Below, in pieces: positions 12,301-21,300 of a DNA stretch of 45,772 nucleotides. The position numbers were made by a program, and so were the translations under genes. The notes under the pieces are model-generated. The model had not been told where the DNA came from. It searched no databases and saw only the letters and a list, made by a program, of their open reading frames with translations. Positions within the stretch are counted from its first letter, which is position 1, and every line of letters begins with the position of its first letter. The DNA comes from Acanthaster planci (lineage: Eukaryota > Echinodermata > Asteroidea > Valvatida > Acanthasteridae), in NCBI RefSeq assembly GCF_001949145.1, contig NW_019091699.1:1-45772 (forward strand). Reading direction: 5' to 3'.

Positions 12301-15300
12301 GACGGGTGGCTGTGGTGTGATGAGTGCACCCAAGCATGGTACAACCCACTTCTTAAATATATGTGCACCCAGAAAATAATAAAAGGGCCATTACATAACC
12401 GGTCGGCCCCCTGGGCAACATCTTAACAAAAGAATACTGGGTACAAAACACAATACATAGGGTCTGCTGCAGAACAGGTTAGACTTAAAATACCACAAAT
12501 GTCTCAAGAAAGAGTTAAATAAAAAACAGCAGGCGAATTATAAAGGAAGAAATGTCGCATCTATAACAGTACTAAATGCTGAAAATTACTCGAAGAGAAA
12601 TTGTACAATATCCTTATTTTCGTGCTGCATTTGTACAAAAGAAACATCATGCCATAAACAAAAATTAAAACAGTGCCAGACATGAGATCTGACGGAAACA
12701 AAACTGACAGCAACAAAACTTACGGCATCTAAGAGAGTTTATAAGTCTCTGCTTGGTATCTGTCTGCCAATTTTATGACCCTGACTTTGGAATTTTTTTA
12801 GCTCAACAGAAAGGCTTATCTTGATCTTATGCAGTGGTGTCAGATTGTAAGCTGTTGATGCAAAAACATAAGCGGTTTCATTCAGTTTGAGTATTATAAG
12901 CCGACGAGTGGATTTGACAAAAAAGACGAAGCCGGAGACAGGGAAAAATCTGAGATATGCATAAAACCATCTTTTAGAGTCCTAGCAATTTTTTTTGTCA
13001 ACGCTTCTTGTGCAAGTTTATATTCCCCCTTTGTATTAAAAAGCATTTTACATCCTCATAGAGGCTTTACGTGGTACCCATCACGCAGTGCATTTCTTTT
13101 GTTCCACAGGGCCTCTGTGAATACCCTGTGGAACGAAAGCACTGGCCTGCAAGATGGCAGCCACGCAATCCCTCTATTGAGTTACATGTATTGAAAAGTG
13201 GTTTTCTTCCAGGCACATCACAGTTTTAGCATACCAATGAAAAGGGCATCAAAGCATCCTTCAAAATAGCAAAATAGAAAATGAAAATAAGGTTAGACAC
13301 AAAGGTGAATTTTCAAGGGATGTATCAGGGAAAAAATGCACCGTACAGAACCTTGGACTTACGTTCATCGCACACAATGCCACTTGGTCCTTGGTCCCTC
13401 GGGCAGCATTCCCCGGGAAGAATCACCCATCGACACAAAGGAGGGATGTAACGATTCACCCCTGGGCAGATCTCCCTGACACAAGACACTCTGTTGTTGC
13501 CAACGCACCTACAAGCATTACAGGGGTCACCCTCTCCATTCCACGTCTCCCCCACATCATAATGGTTCAGTCTCTCAGAGTCCAGACAGCCTATCCAATG
13601 GGAAATCACCAAATTTAAATCAAATTGTGAATCCAAAACACACTCAATGAAACTGTTTTGGAGAAAAGGTTGCTTACTGGCTTATCCCCACATACTCAAA
13701 CAACGATGGAATCACTAAAGAAAGTCTAGAAACAAGCAAATACAGAAACACAAAGAGCCATTTGTAGTGCACAAGTCAACGCATCATTGAGTTCTTTCCC
13801 TTAAATGACGTCATGGTTTTGCTCATAAATACATGTATTGAGATAGGCATCAGACATAATACAAACCCAAAACATAGCCAAATACCCTTAAACAAAAACT
13901 GAAAATAAGATAACTTGACATACAACTGCATTTTCAAGGACTCTTGTAAAAAAAAAATTACACTGCACAGATCCTTTTAATATGACATCACACTGACAAA
14001 CAGAGGACACAGCGAACGAATCTGGACCTACCCACGCAGTCAAACTCCGGGCAGCAGGCATCCTCCATACCAGCCTTGATGGTACAATACTTCCAGCCCA
14101 TCAGTGGGCCGGCACACATCGGTGTCATGCAGACCGCCTCCCCATTCTGGCAATGGCACTCAATGCACTTGTCCATCTTCCACCTCTCCGCAGCCTTGTG
14201 CTTAGTGCCGTGAGTGTCGGTGCACATCAGTTCTGGTTCTGCCTCTGGTTCTGCCTCTGGTCCTGGCTCTGGTCCCGGCTCTGGTCCCGGCTCTGGGCCT
14301 GGCTCTGGTCCTGGCTCTGGTCCTGGTTCTGGTTCTGGTCCCGGCTCCGGTCCTGGCTCTGGTCCCGGCTCTGGTCCCGGCTCTGGTCCTGGCTCTGGTC
14401 CCGGCTCTGGGCCTGGCTCTGGTCCCGGCTCTGGTCCCGGCTCTGGGCCTGGCTCTGGTCCTGGTTCTGGTCCTGGTTCTGGCTCTGGTCCTGGTTATTG
14501 ATGAAATAATATCAAGTGTTCCTTCAAATACTCCATATACAAATCAGTGTTGAAGTTGGGTCCATCGCAGGTACCTTCACAAGTCTAGTCATAAGTCCCT
14601 TCACAAGTCTAGTCACAAGTCCAGTCACAAGTCCTGTCACAAGTCCCCTCACAAGTCCGGTCAAAAGTCCTGTCACGAATCCCTTCACAAGTCCAGTCAC
14701 AAGTCCTGTCACAAGTCCCTTCGCAAGACCAGTCATAAGTAAAAGGGTGAACAATAACAAAGGAATGCTTTTGTCACGGTTCATTTGAAAAGCTTGTGAA
14801 TTAAATGGCTCAAGACTGAATGACTTGTGTTGGACTTGTAATGGATTTTCAGGGGCTTGTTCATGTCGAAGTTCACCTAGCTGACAGGGGACCGATTGAC
14901 ATGTGAGGACTTGTAATTTATAATGTCTGAGGACTTGCAATGGCATCATGAGGACTTTTGTGCAATGGCATCATGAGGACTTTTGGTGGGCTTTCCAGTA
15001 TTTATGTGGGATTGAACTAACACACTGCACTAGGAGTTTGGCATTTATAACTCAAATGAATTCCAAACTGGTACATAGCTTAATGTAACTTTCATGCACA
15101 AAGTCATTGAAAATTAATGTTTGAATTTATTTCACAAGTAAAATTTGGGCTAACATGCTAAACACATGTACATGTATCAATCATTTATTAAATGCAAGCA
15201 AACAATTTGTTAAAAAATGTGGGGACTCAGTTGAAGTTCTCATAGTTTAAAATATCATTTCCCTTCAACTTCAACAAGATGTGGCATTTATGAAACACTT

Positions 15301-18300
15301 AAAATATTACACCATAAAAATGTTAGAAAAATCTGGAAAAAAATTGTTCAAAATTCCACTGGCGCATTAACCAATTGCTGCCCGGTGCCTTTGGGATTGC
15401 AGTGTCTAATGCTGGGTGATTTTTTCAATATCTTTGGTTTTCAAAAATCTTCAAAAATTCATATCTTTTTTCCTGAATGCCTAAACCCCATCGTGTGACT
15501 GTCTGGTGGCTACTCTAATCTGACAGGCAACATCTATTGATGCCCGAGTATGTCAGCCAGTCCTGCACCCTTGTAAAAAGTGCCCAGATTGTGTGGTGTT
15601 ATGTAATTTTCTTTTGTTCCCGAAACTGGCACAGCGAACTGCTGGCATCTTTTCAGATAAGCATGCATCGGTTTTGTATCGTTCATCAGTGGAGTGCTGG
15701 AGTGCTTTTGTCCCCGGTGGTAATTCGCTCGCGCTAAATGCCACAAATAGTGTTATAATCTTTCAAAACAATAACAGATTTTCTCCACTATTGACATCTG
15801 AAAAAATGTTGGCGATTCCCAGCAGCCTGGTCTTTTGTTCCGAGCACGCTCTTTTGTTATAAGGCCCAGCTCTTTTGTCCGATTTCGGGCACCCCGGCTA
15901 TGTGTGCAAACCCAAGGTTAGTGATGTAGTCAAGTACTTTTTGAGAACCAAGTTCTCTACCAAATATTTAACTAGTTAGGAGGGAACAAAGCTGAAGTAC
16001 ATCGGCATGTGATGGCACATGCATAAAGGTAAGATTACAAAGCAACATAATGACTTCAGACCATCACTGTTTGATTAAAATTAACTTTTTAGGACAAAAG
16101 TACTCGGAAAGTACTCGGCCGAGAATTTTACACAACTGGGAGTGTCTGAAGTCTAACATTTATTTTCTAATCTCACCTTTGCACATTTACAATGTTCAAA
16201 GACAAAAATCAAGTTGAAAAATATGCCCCGCTTGTATGTTCAAGTTCACCTCCATTTTGGGGCACTTCGCTTTGTAAATGCAAGCTGTCTGTTTCTCAAG
16301 TATACGCACCTAAGACACTGGGTTCTGGCAAGGCACAATCCACCTCCTTCTCGCCGACATAAAATTTGGCAACACAGGCGCCGCAGGCAGAGGGCTTGCA
16401 CACAGCATCGGGGTGGGCAGGGCAGGCAGTGGTCTCGAGGTCGCAGGGGTTGGTCGTACATTTCCAGGCATAGTCACCATCGTCACAATCTGTGTTGAAA
16501 AACCAAAATTACATGTACATGTATAATGTGGTCAGTCACATACAGGATAACAACTCAGTGATACATACAGTATGTGGTTTTGTGACAGTAAATAGGTGTA
16601 GATCTCAACCTTCCTCCGTGATTCATCCCGGTGGACTCATCTAGTAATATGAATTATGAAACTGCACAACTGGACTTGTGTAAAAACCTCATAATTTGGC
16701 ATTAACCCTAACCCTACATTATACTACAAATTACTACTTGTAGTAAAATGTAGTACTGAGCGCTGTCGCTTGTAAGAGGGCATGACTTTATTGTTCTGTG
16801 AAGCCATAAGATACAATAGAGAAGACAGTGTACCATACAGTGCTGTGGCACTATGAATGCATGGCTTTATTGTTCTCTGTACAAGTAACGTTACAATGGA
16901 AGTAACCTAGCCAGAAGTAGTAATCTGTAGCGCTAGGTCCTTCAGGCTCAGACTGTTACTTAGTATTTTGTAGTACTGTGTAGTGTAAGCCAAACAATAT
17001 TCTTGGCGGTTAGGGTTAACAGAGGCATTGAAACTTCTCCACCAAATCACCAACCGGTCAATCAGGGCTGAAGACGCATTTTTTATGTACATAAGTCCAT
17101 GCAGTTGACCAGTATTTCAGTTACTTTAACAAAGTAGTTTGCATTTTGGCTGCCAAGATCACAAGGTTGGGGTTTGAATCCAGCAGGTGCACACATATTC
17201 ACACATCCAGCACACAAGTCATATTAACTCTACTTGTCTCACGTACTCCACACACGATTATATAATTGGAGCCTGTGAAGGCAGAAAAACTTATTGTGAA
17301 TATATTCAGCTTTTCACACCTGAAATCGCAGCAATGAGCAACGTACTCCTAAGGGAGCTGATTTTCTGAATGTTTGAGTCAAATGATGAATGGTATTAAT
17401 AATGTGGCTTCAGTGGTCCAGTGATCATAAATATGTACACTTTACAAATATGAATATGCATTGACAACTAAACGATGACCTACATGGCACTCCCAAAACT
17501 GGTAAGATGGAGTGCGTATAATTTATGGTACCTTGTGGGATGCCCGAACAAAAGGAAGTGCCCTACGAGGAATATACACATGTACATTGCCCTTGTCATG
17601 CTTGTGGGCTACTTAAATAGTACCCCACAAGAATTTCAAGAAACAGTTTGTTGGAATTTACTCCAAAAGGAGGAATTCCCGGTGCACTTATTTGTCGCAA
17701 AATAAAGTATTTTGAATAAGGGACATTTGGGCGAAACATCAACCCAGGAAAGAGTCTGGTTCCAATGGCAGCAATCTGAAAACTGCGCTGCTCACACTAA
17801 TTCTTTGGTACACGAGAATAAAGGTAATACCCCACGAGAATACAAAATGTTTACGGCTGATCGTGCGACTGAATCAGTTTATTATATTTACAGTATATAG
17901 ATAATACTTCAAACTGATCTGCACCTGTTGTTTTTGTTTTTTGGTTGTTTTATTCACATTTAAGGTCAGAAGTAAGGTTCAGGGCCTGTTCGGAGCCTTT
18001 GAAACTCTCTCCAGAGAAATTAGGCTACAGGGAATTCTCCAGGAGGATATCGCCCCCAAGAGACTCATACACCCTGACATTATGGGCAATTTGTTTACCA
18101 CCCGCCCGGCACTGAGTTGGAGATGACAAAGCTATCAGCCCACTGATGACATTGGACACTTCGACCCAAATTCCAAGGACAAACTTGTTTACAAGATGCC
18201 TGTACATGTACTTGTAAATTTGCATACAAAGGAGTTTTTTCTGGGGCCAAAGCCTTTTAAACTTTGACCAGCTTTCAAAGAGGTAAAGTCCTCCTTTGAA

Positions 18301-21300
18301 AATTTTGGTTGTGCACATACAACGTGTCTGCAACTGTTGACTAGCTTAAAACTTACCACTGTAATGATTTTTCTTTTTTAAAACTCTTAAAGACAAACTT
18401 AGTCTTCATTTATGGGTAACATGGATTTATTTAACAGGTTATAAAACATTTCACTAATATTACATCAGATTACGGCCCTCAACAGAAAAATCACTCGGTA
18501 ACGAAAGCCGAATTGCAATAATAACCACAAACTCTAGACGGAAATCACAGTCAAATCTCAACAACTTGGGTTTTTTGTTTGGTAAAATGAGAGGTGTCCT
18601 GTTGCACCATGAAGAATGTACATAGAGCACACTCTGTTCTGTCGGTGATCCGAACCAACTTTTACGGATTATGACTGGTGTACATTGTATATGACAATTT
18701 TGATAAAGGCTTCATTGAGATAGCTGGAATTTTTGAATTGGGACCATTTTGTTTTTTGCCTGTCAGACTGCCATTAATGCTCAAACCCAAATTTGACTGC
18801 TGAGAAAATAGTCAACAATAAGCCATTTGCGAGTTAAATTTGAATAAAATCTGGTACACTGAGTTATCTGATTGCACATGAGCATGACGATTTGAATTCC
18901 TCAGACTAAAGACCCTGTTGCTATGCATCGTGATTTGGGGCAAGCTTTTGCATAGCGACCACCATCTCTGGAATGGACTGGTTCCTTAGTGCCCTTCTTA
19001 TCCATTGAGAACAGAGTATTGTTGCAAGGCATCTCTTATGTAACTAAGGAAAAGCTTGCCCAGAATCATGAGGTATAGCAACAGTGGTTGTAGTAGAAAA
19101 CTTGGATTTTAGGAGAAAACTTGAGACTCAATTCTCAACTTCCTTTTTACCACATAAAGCACACCCTCTTTTGTTCCCGCTCAGAGCAGATTACAAATGT
19201 GTACACTTACCACAAACTCCACTTCTCCCAATGCTGTACGAGGATGATTCCATGCGGTTGCCACAGCGATCCGTGCACCAGCACACCGACCCCTTGCACT
19301 GAGTGTGGTGGTAGAAGCCACTCTCATGGCAGCGTGGCTTGAATTTCCCAAGTCGCATACGACCACCAGAGGAACTCTCCAATTCCTGAATGCAGGGAGG
19401 GTCATCTTGCTCTGAAGGACGGGGGGAAAAAAGGAGAAAACTTGAGACTCTCAACTCTCAACAATTCTCAACTTCCTTTTTACACAGTTATGAATATTTC
19501 CCAAAAATATTTCAGGGAAAAACTTTCTTGAACTGAAAATGTCTGTTATTGAGTCATTGAAAAAAAAACACGGGGGAGGCAGGGAAGTAGTTTTGGGTAA
19601 GTTCTGGTCAATTTACCACCCCCCACCCAGTACTCTGTGCAAAAAAAATATCCTGCTTGAACTAGCCAAAAGAATTATTGATTGACGGCAGTCATAAACC
19701 CACAACGAGAAGTTTCTTTGGTCACTATTACCTCAAATTCCAAGAAACAAAATGACTGGGTTTCATCAAAAGACCACACTAACAAACTATTATGGGAAAT
19801 GGATGCTCACATTTCATCAACATTAGTTTGAACAATGAAACTGAATGATGCGGGATTTTAATTTCCATTCACCAACTGACTGCAATACTGAACCACACAA
19901 TGGGAAAATCATTTTCACATTTACTCGATATCAGTTTAAACAAATTGATTAGAGAAGGATTCTAGTTTCTCTCCTCTGAAACATCCAAGTAATGTTCACC
20001 TCCTGGTGTCATCCAAGCTACTTAAATCTTCCGTCTATTCTACTCTCAAGACCACCCCATTTGGCATTTACTATAAAGATGTGCTAAAAAAATCCTCAAA
20101 AATAATTTCAGGTGGCTTTGATTTGCTATGAAAATGTGACTCAAGCCTGATACAAAGTTTTAGCTATGGTGGTAGGCAATTTTAGAAACTTTTTTGTGAT
20201 TCAAAACAGCTTAGATTTAAAAGCCTCACAACCTTGCTTTTGACTTTTACTGCAAATTGTGGACCACTGGCAGCAGAAGTGGGGGTGCCACAGGGTTAGT
20301 GCCCCCCACTTTTTGCAACTTGAGGGGTAAAGGCCCAAACGAGGGCTGGGGGAACCTACCGCAGATGATGTCCGGCCCCCCCTTGGTATCCATGATGGGA
20401 TCGCCGCAGCGCGTCACGCACCAACAGAGGCTTCTGTCAGCGTTGCATTGCTTTGGGGCATGGAATCCAGACTCGTCACACTCTGGCAAGACATCGCCAG
20501 GACTGGCCACATCGATCTCCGCCTGGCAAGGTGGCACAGGACCTGAAGGAGAAGATAAATGATTGTCATATGACCAAAGGCACTTTTCAAAGTTCAGTTC
20601 AGTTCCAATCTTTTATTTTTACCAACACACAGATGCTAAAGAAGCATATTTTTACAGGCCCCCCAAAATATTAACTTACGCAGACCAGGGGTGGGAGAAT
20701 TCCAAGGGGCCCAAAAGCACTCACCAGCCAACAAATGTAACCAATTAACAGTGGGAAGGGGTCAATTTTGAGTATTTCCAAGCAAATTGATGATCATCCC
20801 TTTCATCTCTACTTTTTAAAATTTCTTTCGTTTTTCTTCTCATTTTTATAATTTTTAAATTTTTTTCCCAGGGGATGCCCCAACTATGTCAAAATGTTAA
20901 AAGAGGTGAACTAATGAGCCCTTGTTACTCAGAATACGGGCTCCATTATTTAGCCCCTTAAATACATGATACAAGATCATGCCAAAAAGAATTTACTTTC
21001 AAAGGTAAGATAATATCATTTTAAATACACATGAAAAGTTGACAGGCCTACTTTCCTTCAATTATTCAACCATCCTTACTTTCTGGATCCCGCTACTACT
21101 AGCTAGGCCACATATTGTTTTCAAATGCCAAATTGGTAAGGATTCCACATATCAACTACCTTCCCAGTAACAGAATGACTCTTCAATCCTTCCACGGTGT
21201 AATAATGAAAGAATTCCTAGAACTCCAAAGGCAATTTTGAAACTTTTAAACTTAATTTAAAAGTACAAATTTCCAGTTTGACATTTGAACATCAAACAAC

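Noticed and set aside
14153-14509. Plus-strand Gly-Ser-Pro and Trp-Leu-Ser-rich open frames
   Set aside because: Antisense shadows of the Gly-Pro-Glu-Pro repeat. The minus-strand frame joins neighbouring exons by phase and leads into a VWC domain.
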